Shown here: positions 38,107 through 50,900 of the stretch, one piece after another
Layout: each line of letters starts with the position of its first letter
Position numbering within the stretch: position 1 is the first letter of the stretch
Source: Erythrophleum ivorense
Taxonomy: Eukaryota; Streptophyta; Magnoliopsida; Fabales; Fabaceae
Reading direction: 5' to 3'
Assembly (NCBI GenBank): GCA_026724425.1
Contig: JAIUCV010000003.1
Span: 65,029,088-65,093,087, forward strand
Length of the DNA: 64,000 bases
The notes under the pieces: generated by a model
Told to the model about the DNA's origin: nothing
Database searches by the model: none
What the model saw: only the letters and a program-made list of their open reading frames with translations
Program-made: the position numbers and the translations under genes

Positions 38107-38402
38107 CGCTTAAAATTGGAGACTTGGAATCACTTCAGAGCTTCCTTTTATTTTGTGAGGTAAAACACTTCTGAGCCCTTGTGTCCAAAGTGCTTGTGTT
38201 TAAAGGCTTTAACTGAAGAATCCAAAATTACTAAAACAAGGAAAGTAGATTCAGCCTTCAAGAGAGAAAGAGAAGGTCGAAGAAGATAGTGCTGCGCATG
38301 AAACCGTTGGAGGAAGGCGCGAGTAAGAAGTAGGGCATAATCGGGTCGGATCATTCGGAGGTCCAACAAGTAGGGTGAGCCGACGAGCAAAAGCCAAAGA
38401 AA
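38107..38402. other. ZPR1 promoter/5' leader
   Basis: The region upstream of the ZPR1 start codon is noticeably less AT-rich than its surroundings over about 290 bases. I see no strong TATA box, which suits a housekeeping gene. Confidence 0.4.
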
Positions 38403-38640
38403 TCATATTAAATATAAAATATAAAATAATATTTTATTAAATAATTACTTAAAATATTAATTTATTCAAAAATTAACAACTTTTAAAAAAATTAATTTAA
38501 TTTTTAACTAATTAATGAATATAATTATAATAATAAATTTATCAAAATAAATAAAATATTATTCTATATTTAATAATATTTAATATTTTAATTATATTGT
38601 AACTAGGGAAACATTGTATTTTCAAAAACATAATCATCAC
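38403..38640 (+). mobile_element. AT-rich MITE-like element, family 2 copy C
   Basis: Same core as 20215-20465 in the same orientation (ataatattttattaaataat, attaatgaatataattataa, aaaatattattct). It sits about 300 bases upstream of the ZPR1 start. Confidence 0.6.
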
Positions 38641-39680
38641 TCAAAACCAAACAGATTTGTTCGAATCAGCTCTCTCACATTGGTTTAAATCTTTTTTTAT
38701 TTTGAAATTACTTTTTCTTAAATGAGTTTAATAAAAACAAAATAATAACAAATTATCATTTTTGTCTTTGAAAGATATTATGGCCACAAATTAGTCTATA
38801 TTTAGTCTAATGTATTAAAAAATATATCATCCTAATTACAATCTAACACTAAATTGATATCATTATAACATTTTTAAGGAATAAATTGATAATAATAAAT
38901 TTTGTATTTTAGAATAAATTGATTTTATTAGAATTAAATTAAGGATAATAAATTTTTAATGATTAAATCGATGTTATTAAAATCTTTCAATTACCAATAT
39001 ATAGCTGATAAATTATTTTAAATAATCATTATAGTTAACTGGAATGAGACCAATGTGACATAGAGAAAGAAGACGAAGGAATTTGAAAGAAAACGTGATA
39101 TAAAGCGATAGGGAGAGACGTGATAGCAAAAGAAGTAATGAAAAATATAAGGACAAAAAATGAGACGATACGAAGCTCAAAGTAAAGACGGTCAATGTGG
39201 TTTGGAAACAGTAGTTGAACGAGAAAAATCTTTTCACAGTTTATATATATATATATATATATATATTGGATAAGATTTACAACATAAAATATAAGGGATG
39301 AGATTGGGTGATTTTAAATGAGGATATTTTTGTTTTGTAAAATAATAGTATTTTGTTTCTCATTGTAGTTAATAGAGAAATTTTAATTTTTTATTTCCTT
39401 CCTGTAGCATAGAAACAAATTGAAATTTTGAGTCTTATTTTATTAAAATAATAATTTTTTTATTTAGAACCACAAATTCGGCTCAGTAGGCCTCTCATGC
39501 TGCCCTTAATTTAATTCTAATGACAGCTTTCGGTTTCCCATGAAATATTTTTTTAAAAAAGTCAAAATATATGTTAATGACTTTCTTAGAAAATGATATA
39601 ATAAAATATAATTAAAATAATTATATAAAATTAATTTTTATAAGGTTATTTTTAATTAAATTTTAATTTCTTTATTTTAT
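38641..39680. other. AT-rich intergenic DNA
   Basis: No gene is recognised. It contains a long (AT)n microsatellite at about 39240-39267. An Arg/Ser/Leu-type frame at 39013-39237 (minus) is low in complexity and has no recognisable domain. Confidence 0.4.
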
Positions 39681-39901
39681 TTGTATAAAATAACGTTTTC
39701 ATTCTTATTAAAAATGTTATAAAAAAAATTTATCTCAACTTATTTGATGAATTATAATAATATTTTTAGTATTTATTTATTAGTCTTATTTGTATAAAGA
39801 TAAATAAATGAATAAATTTATCATAAGGCTAAAAATATTATAAGGTGAAAGTATAAATTAATAAAATTTTTAATAAGACAACATATTATTTTTATACAAT
39901 T
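39681..39901. repeat. Inverted repeat with arms of about 85 bases
   Basis: The left arm (ttgtataaaataa...tcttattaaaaat.ttat...ataatatttttag) returns as the reverse complement over 39819-39901. Probably a small DNA-transposon remnant. Confidence 0.55.
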
Positions 39902-40244
39902 AAAATTTTTGTACATATATATGAGGTGAAACTCTGTCTATGCTTAACTTTGATATAAATTATTTTTTATAACTAGTCATAAATCCAAACAAAAGAAGAG
40001 GGTTATGTTAAGCAATTAATAACCAACATAAAATTTTGTTAAATTTTTATGATATAGATCATCGATGTATTAGAAGTAATACTAAGTTATTGCTTGAAAG
40101 TAACGCACTGTATAACTCGATTATAGTGTCAAATGAATAAAAGCCACTGCATTGACATTTTGGTATAATGAAAAATAAGCAAAACTTCTCATATTTTTGT
40201 GAACAAGTATAGGCAAATAAGTTAATTTACAAAAGTAAGATTCG

Positions 40245-43116
40245 TTTTAAAACTTAAAATATAGATACACTTATGGGTAAGTTAATGGAAATAATAGATA
40301 TTATAATTAAGATGAGGATTAATTTTATGTATCTACAAAAAACCAAATGGGTAAAAGAAAAAGTAAAAAAATTATACACTCATGTTTTAAATTCTGGTAC
40401 ATTGGCAAGACTAAATTTAAAAATGGAGTAGGTATAATTGTGAATAAATTTTGAAAAAAATGATATGACAGGTGTAAAAAAGTTAAAAGATATAATTATT
40501 ACATTAAAGTTTGTAGTAAACAAAAAAAACTTTTAATGTTATTAGTGTTTATACACAACAAATATGGTTAGAAGAATATCACAAGATAAAGTTTTTCAAA
40601 GACTTAGAATGTTTAGTTCAAAAAATATCATTAAAAGAAAATATTATTTTAAGAGAGAATCTTAATAGTTATGTGGATAGTACATCTAGAAATTACGAGA
40701 GTGTGCACAGTGGACATGCCTTAGGGGAAGCAAATGCAAAGGGTAAAACTATTTTAGATTTTTCATTAGTATTTGATCTTACATTAGTTAACACTTATTT
40801 TAGAAAATGTGATGAGCATCTTATCGCATACAAAAGTAGAAAGGCATGCTCTCAAATTGATTTCTGTTTAATAAGGAAATCAAATATAAAAACTTTGTAT
40901 GAATTGCAAAGTTATAATTAAAAAGAGCTCAACTACTCAACAAATAATCATAGTTATAGATATTTGAGTTAAGAGGAAAGTAAAAAGAAAATACCAAAAT
41001 AAGGTGTCAAGAATCAAATAATAGCAATTAAAAATGAATAAAGAAAAGAGCTTATAAATAAAGATTTTGGAAAAAGGATCATAGAGAGTACAATGAAGTA
41101 TTAACAATAAGTGGGACAAGATGATTAAATAGATTAGAAGAGTAGCAAAAAAAAAATACTTGATTAATCAATAGACTTTAAACCTAGAGATAAAAAATCT
41201 TAATAATAGGATGCAAACATGCAATATAAAGTTAAAGTTAAAAGGAAGTATTATAAAACGTTATCTTTTATGTAAGAGTGATAAAAATTGAGAAAAATAT
41301 AAAATAGCAAATAATGACACTAAGAAAGTAGTGAATGAAGCGATAATTAGAGCACCTGATGAGTTATATCAATTCTTAAGTATTAAAGTTAGAGAGAGAA
41401 GTATTTACATACTAATTAAAAGTAGAAAAAGAAAGATAAAAGACGTGAACTAAGTGACATGTGTTAAGGATAAAGAAAAAAAAATCTTGATCGTAGAACA
41501 AGATATTTGGGAACAGTGGAATTGTTATTTTCATAAATTATTTAATAAAAAATATGAAATTTTATTGCACTTGAATAGTCTAAACACTAAAGAGAATAAC
41601 TAAAATTATATTTTTTTATTGTAAAATTCAATAGTTAAAAGTAAAAGAAGCATTAAAGCGAATGGATAATAATAAAATAGTTGGACTAGACAATATGCCC
41701 ATTAAGGTATAGAATGGTTTATGAATGAAAAGTATAAATTGACTCACAAAATTATTTAATTAAATTATGAGATATAAGCAAATACAGGATAAGTGAAGAA
41801 GTTTGTCCCTATTTATAAGAATAAAGAAGATATACAACATTATGAAAATTATAAAGGAATTAAAATTTATAAGCCACACTATGAAATTATATGAGAGAGT
41901 AATTAAGCGAAAATTAAGACAAAAAAATTCAAGTTACAAAAAATCAATTTGGTTTTATATTATGAAAGTTGAATATGGAAGTGATATACTTGTTGCGAAA
42001 ATTGATAGAGAATTATCAAATAAATCAAAGAGATTTATACATAATGTTTATCAATTTGGGAAAAGTATATATAAGATGCCAATAAAGATTTCATAAAAAA
42101 CTAAAAAAAAAAAAGAGTTCGTATGACTTATATTCGAGCAATCCAAGATATGTATGATATGATTATAACTAGTATAATAACAAAAGGTATACCAATAGAA
42201 GATTTTCTGATACTATTGGTTTATATCAGAGGTAAACTTTAAATCCTTATATTTTTACTTTAGTTTTGAATGTAATCATTTAATATATTCAAAAGCCAGT
42301 GCCACAATTTATACTTTTTGCATATAATATAGTTCTAGTAGGACAATTGAAACAAAGAAATAAATAAAAAGTTATAAATATAGAAACAAACTTTGAAAGC
42401 ACATAGATTTTATTTAAATATAAGTAAAACGGAGTATATGAAATATAAATTTAATAAGAGATGTACTAGTTTTAGTACAAAAATAAAAATTTGAGAACAT
42501 ACCATATTATAAGTTATACAGTTTAAGTACCATTAGTCCATCATACAATATAAAGAGAAAATAAAAGAAAATGTAAAACATAGGATGCAAGTGGGATAAA
42601 TGAAATGGAAGAGTACTTTAAATGTTATTTATGATAAAATAGTATCACTTAAACTTAAGAGTAAATTCAACTGTACAAATACAAGACTTACAATATTGTA
42701 TAAAATTGAATGTTGGGTAATAAAAAGTTAACAAAAGAATAAGCTCAATGTTAAAGAGATAAGAATGTTGCGTTGAATGAGTTGATATATTAAACAAGAT
42801 AAAATTAAAAATGAATACATTACAGAAAAAATGAAAGTTGCACTTATTGTAAAAAAAATTATGAGATCACGATTTAAATAGTTTGGGCATATATAGAGGA
42901 GACCTATAGAAGTATCAGTTAAGAAAATAAATTAGATTGATAATAGTCCAATAGTCAGAGACAGATGAAGAAAAAAAAATATTAAAAAAATATTAAAAAA
43001 TATTCAAACTTAAATAATTTGTGTAAAAATATAATTTATGATATGACTTATGATATTAATTGATCCATGCAGCTGATTTTACTTAATAAAAAAAATTATT
43101 ATTGTTGTTGTATATA
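40245..43116 (+). pseudogene. Decayed plant L1-type LINE (endonuclease plus reverse transcriptase)
   Basis: Broken pieces, in order, match the typical plant LINE polyprotein. An endonuclease region from about 40310 (INFMYLQKTKW) runs through VISVYTQQIWLEEY and ENIILREDLNSYVDSTSRNYE to a long open stretch at 40673-40921 (ILDFSLVFDLTLVNTYFRK, SQIDFCLIRKS). Reverse transcriptase segments follow: a Y-K-N-K/ENYKGIK-like motif near 41810-41860, TYIRAIQDMYD near 42125, and at 42317-42328 FAYN where active elements have FADD. A C-terminal segment near 42880-43080 ends in a (ATT)n(GTT)n tail at about 43097-43111. Many stops and frameshifts make it inactive. It is strongly AT-biased, as expected after deamination of methylated C. 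The 5' end is not resolved. Confidence 0.8.
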
Positions 43117-43119
43117 TAT

Positions 43120-45140
43120 GACGTAAAAGTATATATTAAATATTATTGATTCAAATTCTTTATGTTTTTTAAAAGAAATTGACACTTAATTGTACCCTAA
43201 AAGAACTATTTAAAAAAAAAAGAGACAATAGCATAGCCCTAGATAAATGCTACTTATATCTCCAAGACCCGTTGACATCTTATTTAGTTTGCAATTTTGT
43301 AAAGGTGTTTTATTTATATAATTTGTGTAATATTTATTATATATTTGTAATAATTATTTTATTTATTAAATTATTATTTTATTGTTAAATTATTTTCTTA
43401 AAAGAAGGAGCACAATAATAATTTCATATTCCATTTATTCATAAATTTCATTTTCTTCTTAATTACATCATTGAACTAAACAATCTAAAAGAATTTTTTT
43501 CAAGTTTACACTATAAAATTAAATTAAAAAATACATGTAATTTAATCTTTGAGTATGAAAATGGAAATGGTACATATTTCTATAAAGATTAACAAATAAA
43601 GAAGATTTTTTGTTCCATTAAAAATATTATTATGATTAAATATTGAAAATTTTATAAAAATAATATTTTATTTTTTATTTTAAAAAATTTTAAAAATATT
43701 ACTGATTGGATTATGACTAAAAGTAAATAAAAAAAATTTTAGTTTAATAATTTTATTCCAAAATAAAAAAAGTGGACATCTCTTTTTTTTTAAGAAAAAA
43801 ATTGTATCTGTGTTTTGTTAAAAAAATGATATTTGATTAAAAAATTTTGTTAATTATTATTTTAATAAAATAAAACTCAAAATTCCAAAATAAATTTTGA
43901 TATTATTTAAAAGTAATTTTAAGAATTGGCTTACCCTCACATTTGAAAAAATAAATATTTGTTTAAGATGAGCAAAATGTTTTTTCTCTAAAAAGAACTG
44001 AACAAGTCATGGCCAATTTATAATATCATCTGTGAGGTAATATTTTTTATAATATTTTTTTAATAATTATTACTCAATTATACTTATTATTTTTTATCTT
44101 ATCTAATTACTTTTTTAAGAGTTGAGATAAAATTATTATTATTATTTTATTTATTTGCTTTTTATATTTCTTTTTATTTTATTTTTAAATACCAATATTA
44201 CATCAAACCAAACATATCTTTATTAATAATAAATTAATATTTGGTCAATTTCATAAAGTAATACAATACATAAATTTTTGAAAGGTATGTTTTCTTAGGG
44301 TAAGTAGTCAAATACATCCATACATATTAGTGATTACTTGATATCATTGAAATATGATGATAACTTTTAATTAATATGCTAATAACAATGTATTTATCAT
44401 CTCCTTGAGCAATCAATTTTTAACAAAACAAGAAATTTTTATTAATTGCACACACATACTACTAATAACTACATATTATTAGAATCAATATACTTAATTT
44501 CTTAATATAATTATAAGATTCAAATTTTTGAAGGTATCTTAAATCGTAATCCTAAATTAATGTTTGCCATTAAATGGCAAACAATAATTGATTAAAAATG
44601 CATATAAGTTAGTTTCAATAATAATATTTGTAAACAATATATATATATATATATATATATTAGTTTTACATTTTAAAGTAAATTTTATTTTTGCTTAAAA
44701 TATTCCATTTAACTCAATTCCATTCAATATAATTGCAAAGAATTCCATGTCATGTATCTCAAAAGCTTAAAATAAAAGAAAATTAAGAACTTAAATCATC
44801 TCCAACTTCTATCCCCTCCACTTTCCTTTATAGCAATCATCTCCTCATTGCCACCCCTTCCCTTTCATTTCAAATCATAGGTAATTCCATATTCCTCCTT
44901 TTACTCAGTTTCTCACTTTCTATTATTCATAAAATTTATTATCATCTTATTTTTAGTTACTCATAATGATGTTAAGATGATTATCATCACTATCTTCATC
45001 ATCTTGACATTGCATATAATTATCATTGTCAACATAGATTGGCATATGACAATATGATGATAATGATGATGTTAGATTATTATTATTATTTTCTTGATAT
45101 TATATATGATTATCATATAACAAAATTTTGATAAAATTTA
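43120..45140. other. AT-rich intergenic DNA
   Basis: No gene is recognised. It holds poly-A/T rich stretches, an (AT)n tract at about 44638-44660, and a pyrimidine-rich block with ATG/CAT triplet repeats at about 44800-45080. Confidence 0.45.
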
Positions 45141-45411
45141 GAGTAATTTATACATACTTCCTTTAAATTTTGTTAAAATTACATTAACTTTCTTTTTATT
45201 TAAAAAAATATACATGCCTTTATTGAAACTAATCTAATTTAAAAATATTTATTTAGATTAATAGAATACATTTTAGTAAAAAAATTTAAAATCAAACTAA
45301 TATGTGAGATGTCTTTTTTTTTTCCAAGAGAAATTTGTGTATATATTAAAAATAAATAAAATATTTGTATAATTTTAGCAAAATTTAAAGAAAGTCTATA
45401 TAATTTATTTT
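45141..45411. mobile_element. MITE-like inverted-repeat element, family 1 copy B
   Basis: Same ends and design as 13029-13366: gagtaatttatacatac...ttgttaaaattac...aactttcttttta on the left and its reverse complement on the right (aaatatttgtataattttagcaaaattta...tctatataattta). Confidence 0.6.
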
Positions 45412-46503
45412 AAAATTTATTAGTTGTTTATTATTGAATTTTTTAATAAAAATTTAATATAATAAATTTGTAGATTTAATTATATAGTATCAAATTATAA
45501 AAAATATCTATACATATTATATTATTGAAAAACTTAATAACTTAAAAATTGTACATAAATTTAATTTATTTAAAATTTTGTAATTTTAGTTGATTTACAA
45601 AATGAATTATATTGTTTGAAACTTTATAAGATATATAAAATTAGAATTAAACTGATTCTATCATGTATTAACTGAAAATCAATTGCTAAATACATTGAAA
45701 AGATATTTTTGCAAAGTTTTGAGTAGTTGAAATTGCAAAATTCACAACAATTTTGGACAAGTTATTGGGCTTGTTTCGTTCATCATAATGTAATATTTTT
45801 TTACAATATTTATTTTATTTGTATAATTATTATTTAACAGTACTCGTTATTTTTTATTATTTTTTAAAAAATATAGATATAAATGTTATTTATTATCTTA
45901 CCAATTTATTTTTTATATTATTTTTTTATATATATATACTTAGGTAACCAAATAAACCAATCATTCTTAAGGTTTGCATCAAGAAAAAGATGCATATCTA
46001 TTATGCATCGACATATTTTATATATTTATATCAATAAAAAATACAAAATATGCATCAAAATTTATTCTATCATGTCTGCAAATAATTATAGTAAAAAATT
46101 ATTAAAATACCTATAATTATTATAAAGCTTAAATCATTTTGTTGGCACCATAGCTTTACATAGTCTTTAATTTAGTTTGCATATTTTAAAAATTCGTAAT
46201 TGAATACTTATTTTTTTAAAACTTCTTTCATTTAATTTCTGTCATTAGACTTTTATTAACCTATTATTAAATTTTATTGAAATTCATACACTATTTCAAC
46301 ATTATAAATACGTATAAATCATTATTTATGCCAACTTATTCTATTCTTCTAATCCATGTGTCATCATATGACACACATAAGTGAATTTTATTCTATTATA
46401 TATATATAGCATGAATTATACATATGAAAAAAACTTAATGCAATATCACATATTTGTTATATTTTAATTAAAGAATTTAATAATAAAATTATAAAAAAAT
46501 GTA
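45412..46503. other. AT-rich intergenic DNA
   Basis: No gene is recognised; low-complexity AT-rich sequence. Confidence 0.45.
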
Positions 46504-47475
46504 GGTTAAATTAGTATATTGGCCTTGTAACTTTATTTAATAGTTTAAATTAGTCCCTTAATTTTATTTAACATTTTAAATTAGTCATTTAACTTTAAAA
46601 TATTTTAAATTAGTCTCCTAATTTTGAAATGTTTTAAATTGGTCCTTTAATTTTAAAAGTTGAAGGATTAATTTAAAACATTTCAAAAAAAATTTAATTT
46701 AAAATATTTATTTTAATATAAAATATTTTAAAAAAATAATTTAGAAATATATAAAAGTTCTTTTTACTAATAAAATTACTGAAAATGTCATACAAAAATA
46801 TTTTTTTAGTTCAGTCACTTATAACAAAAAAAAAACACTTATTATAAAATTTTAAAAACTAAAAAATACTTTTAAAAATTCAGTAAAATAAACTATTTTA
46901 AAAAATAATATTTATTTTGATATGACATATTTATAAAAATAGTATAAGCGATGGATTTTCATATTAAAATAAATATTTTTTAAAATTATTTTATTTTAGT
47001 GAACTTTTTAATCTTTTTTTAGTTTTTAAAATTTTATAATAATTTTTTATTCAAGTAATTAAACTGAAAAAGTGTGTTTGTATGATATTTTTTTATAATT
47101 TTATTTGTAAAAAAAATGTATACATTTTCAAATTACTTGCTTTCAATAATTCATATTAAAATAAATATTTCAAATAGAAAAGTTATTTTGAAATGTTCTA
47201 AATTGATCCCTTAACTTTTAAAATTAAATAACTAATTTAAAACATTAAACAAAATAAAATTTTAAAAGTTAAGGGACTAATTTGAAACATTTCAAAGTTA
47301 ATGGACTAATTTAAAATATTAAATAAAATTAAAGGATTATTTTAAAATATTTCAAAGTGAAGAGACCAATTTGAAATGTTAAATAAAATTAGAGGATTAT
47401 TTTAAAACATTTCCCAGTTAAGGGACCAATTTGAAATATTAAATAAAATTAATGGACCAAAATACTAATTTAACC
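46504..47475. mobile_element. 972-bp foldback element with tandem subrepeats in its arms
   Basis: The left end GGTTAAATTAGTATATTGG returns as the right end in reverse complement (ccaaaatactaatttaacc, ending 47475). The outer 150-250 bases of each arm are made of degenerate units of about 30 bases (taattttatttaacattttaaattagtccc type). The inner parts also pair (tgtcatacaaa...tttagttcagtcactta against its inverted copy near 47050-47100), so nearly the whole element is one hairpin with a small loop near 46980-47000. This layout is known for Mutator-like and foldback plant elements. No coding capacity. Target-site duplication not resolved. Confidence 0.75.
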
Positions 47476-47979
47476 AAAATTTTATTTAAATTTAATCCTT
47501 AAAAATATTAAAATGACATTTAGTTAACTATACAAATAGAATTTGACAATATAATGTAATGACTAAATTAACATTTTTAAATATTATAAAAAATTCAAGT
47601 AAGAATTTTTAAATTGTAAAAACTAAATTAATATCAAATAAAATTATAGGCATTATTTAAAATTTATTTAATCCTATTCAAATGTCATGGAAGTGAAATG
47701 CAAACGGTTTTTTTTTTTCCTTTTATTAATCGTTTTGAAAGTTACAGGAGAAGAAAATGATGCATCATTTGCTTTGGTTAAATCACATCTCACTAAAATG
47801 CACAAAGCATTGGAAATGGAAAACTTCTCAGACTTTTGATTAAACCTTGCTTCCTCTTTTACTATACAGTTCTTCTCTCTAGAAAAAAGCGGAGCCAAAA
47901 GATAAAGACATAAAAGTGTTTGGCCAAAGCAAACTGATCCCAGATCGAAATCCCTAGCGAGCTATTCAGGTAGGAGAAG
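47476..47979. other. Upstream region and 5' leader of the VAMP72 gene
   Basis: AT-rich until about 47680. The last 300 bases are more balanced and probably contain the promoter and 5' untranslated region. An antisense frame (47674-47898) has no recognisable domain. Confidence 0.4.
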
Positions 47980-50900
47980 ATGAGCCAGAAGCCTCTGATC
48001 TATGCCTTCGTTTCTCGGGGGACTCTGATTCTCGCCGACTACACCGAATTCAGTGGCAACTTCAATTCCATCGCCTTTCAGTGCCTCCAGAAGCTCCCAG
48101 CTACCAACAACAAGTTCACTTACAACTGTGATGGTCACACCTTCAACTACCTCGTTGACAATGGCTACAGTACGTCTTTGTTCCTTAATTTGCTTTCTAG
48201 TCTTCTGGGTAGGGATGGTTTCAAATGTGATTTCAGTGAATTTTTCCCAATTTAGAAGGGATTAATAGTTTCTGATATAGGGTTCTCAGATGAAAATTGG
48301 TGTGCGATTAGGTAGTTTGCTAATTCTTCATAGATAACTTCATCACGGTGAAATCAATGTTTTATGTTTCTTATTTGCTTTTGATAGTTACTGTTTTCCT
48401 TGACACAACAGGTTCTGCTGTAATATGTTGATATTTTCTCAGTAAGTGTCCCACTCTTAGCGTTATACATTTTTGTTTTTTTTTAATATCTCTCAACAGA
48501 GAAGAAAAACATAAAATACATCAGATTACGTCATGTCATGTGTATTGGAGCCCACATTCTTCGAGAATTAGAATTAAAGAGGGAATAACGTAAGGAGGCT
48601 GTTGACACTCAAAAGTACTTGTCTAGTATCTGTGCATTACCTACATGGCTTGAAATTTTCAGACTTACTAGCTTGCTTGAATATCGTTTGGTTTATTTGA
48701 GGTCTTCTATTCCCTCTAACTCTTGCAATGTTGAAATGGAGAGAGAGAGAGAGAGAGATCAATCGGTCATCTAAGTTGTTGCCTTTAGATATTTTCATAC
48801 GTCAATTCTTGCAAATTTTTGCTTTAAGATATTTTCAACGGATCGAAATATAAACTAGATTACATTGTCTGTTTAGTGGTAAAACAAAATGAAAATTGGA
48901 ACAAGGTTTTGGAATATGAAAGCTGAAAACTGCTTGTATGTAATTTATATTCCATACAAGCGATCATCACTTGTCTTTCTGTCAAAAAGTTGTCTCTATG
49001 AGCAGAATATCTTTAGAGCAAAAAGGAGTTGAAACTCCTGCTCTTAAGGGTATGAAATGTGACACAGACAGTCTTCACACGCAGTACTTTGGCTGACTGT
49101 AAATGCATAAACCTATTCTATTATCTTATTGTTGTGAGCTTATTGGCCATAAACAAGAGGGAAATCCTGTTGAGTGTTGACAATGAAATTGCTTTTACAT
49201 TATGCCTAAGCAATGAATTAATCACGTCACCTGTTACTTGTGATAAAATTGGGTGGATGGTAGACTCTAGTTTTCAGAAGCGTCGCTTTCAAACTCTTCA
49301 AAAAATAGGCTAGCCAAAATTAAAGTAGAAAAACTAGCCTTTCTATGCTTGCAAGCCTTAGACCACTTAATTTTTTCACACTACTTAATCATTATGTTCT
49401 TTTATCTTTTTCATCTTTTAACCTTTTCAAATTTATGTAATTTGAAGTTATATGTGTATTGGTGGAAGGACAACAGTGATTTGCTGGCATATGTTGGACA
49501 TATTTGGCTTGGACTAATGCCTGTATTAGGGAATAAGGAAAGGAACAAAAATATTGGGGTTTATAACTGGATTGTAAAATTTAAAACTAAGGCTGAAGGC
49601 AAATTTTTGTTGATAATTTGCAGTCTTAAACAATATTTTCATTTTCTTTGTCCATAATATTGGAGTTTGACAGAAAATTTAGGCCTCATACAATTGGCCA
49701 AATATGATAGAAATTCCAGCCTATAGAACATCTTAACATGTCAATAAATGAGCCAATACACCAATATATGCTTCTTAATTTTATGCTTGAACTCAGAGGC
49801 TGGGTTGAGGTTATCCTTGAAAGAAATTTTCTGCAATTCTTTTGTTCTTTTTATTGTCGCAATCTTAGAATCATCTATGTCTGCAATTTAATTAGAGGCT
49901 ATCTTAAACTTTTGAAGGTTGTTATTCTGTTGATAGATGACTGACTTTTGGAATGTTGTAGCATATTGTGTTGTTGCAGATGAATCAATTGGAAGACAAG
50001 TACCCATGGCTTTTCTAGAGCGTGTCAAGGATGATTTTATGTCAAAATATGGTGGTGGAAAAGCTGCTACAGCTACTGCCAACGGCCTTAACAAGGAGTT
50101 TGGGTATTATGCTTTTGTTTAAGATTAAGAAGTTTAATGTTGGAGGATTTATCGTGTGTATAAGATGGTCTTTACTGCAGGCCAAAATTGAAGGAACATA
50201 TGCAGTATTGTGTTGAGCATCCTGAAGAGATTAGCAAGCTTGCAAAGGTGAAAGCTCAGGTTTCAGAAGTTAAAGGGGTCATGATGGAGAATATTGAAAA
50301 GGTTGAGATTTACTGCTTAGCTGCATTGGTTTTAGAAAATTACAATACAAAGATTGTGCAATAGATTATCTTCAAAAATGTGAATTTATTTAATTATGTG
50401 ATAAAAAATAATGACTAGAGAATGCCAAAGAGTGAAGCATCAGAACTACAAGCACATAACAGTTAGACCTCATACATGACGTGTATAGATTAGATTTTGC
50501 TTGCATTTTATGAAATTCTTGTATTGTAGTGCAGCTGCTTTCAGTCTTGAGGCTCAAAAAGCCTGTAAATAATGTTTCAAGTTGCAAAGCGTGCATTTTT
50601 CTACCCAGGTTAGGCATGTCATATGTTAATCTGGTATCAATTATGGTTTAGATATGATTTGTGAGATGAATATGGTAGTAATGTATGAGCTTTTAGGTAG
50701 ATATGCAATTTGTTATTTTCCCAACAAAACAAAACAAAAAACAAGCAAGGTTGTTTAAAACCAAACGAGAGCCAAACCAAATAAAACCAACCACAAATTT
50801 GATAAAACTAGTTTTTTTTTTGGGGGGGGGGGGTTTTGGTTCTGTGGTTGGTTAGTCAAAGTTTCCAACTGAACCTACCGATTATAATAATTTTAAAAAT

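Noticed and set aside
49059..49657. Plus-strand frames of 84 and 102 codons in VAMP72 intron 1
   Set aside because: Intronic, hydrophobic low-complexity peptides without homology that I recognise.
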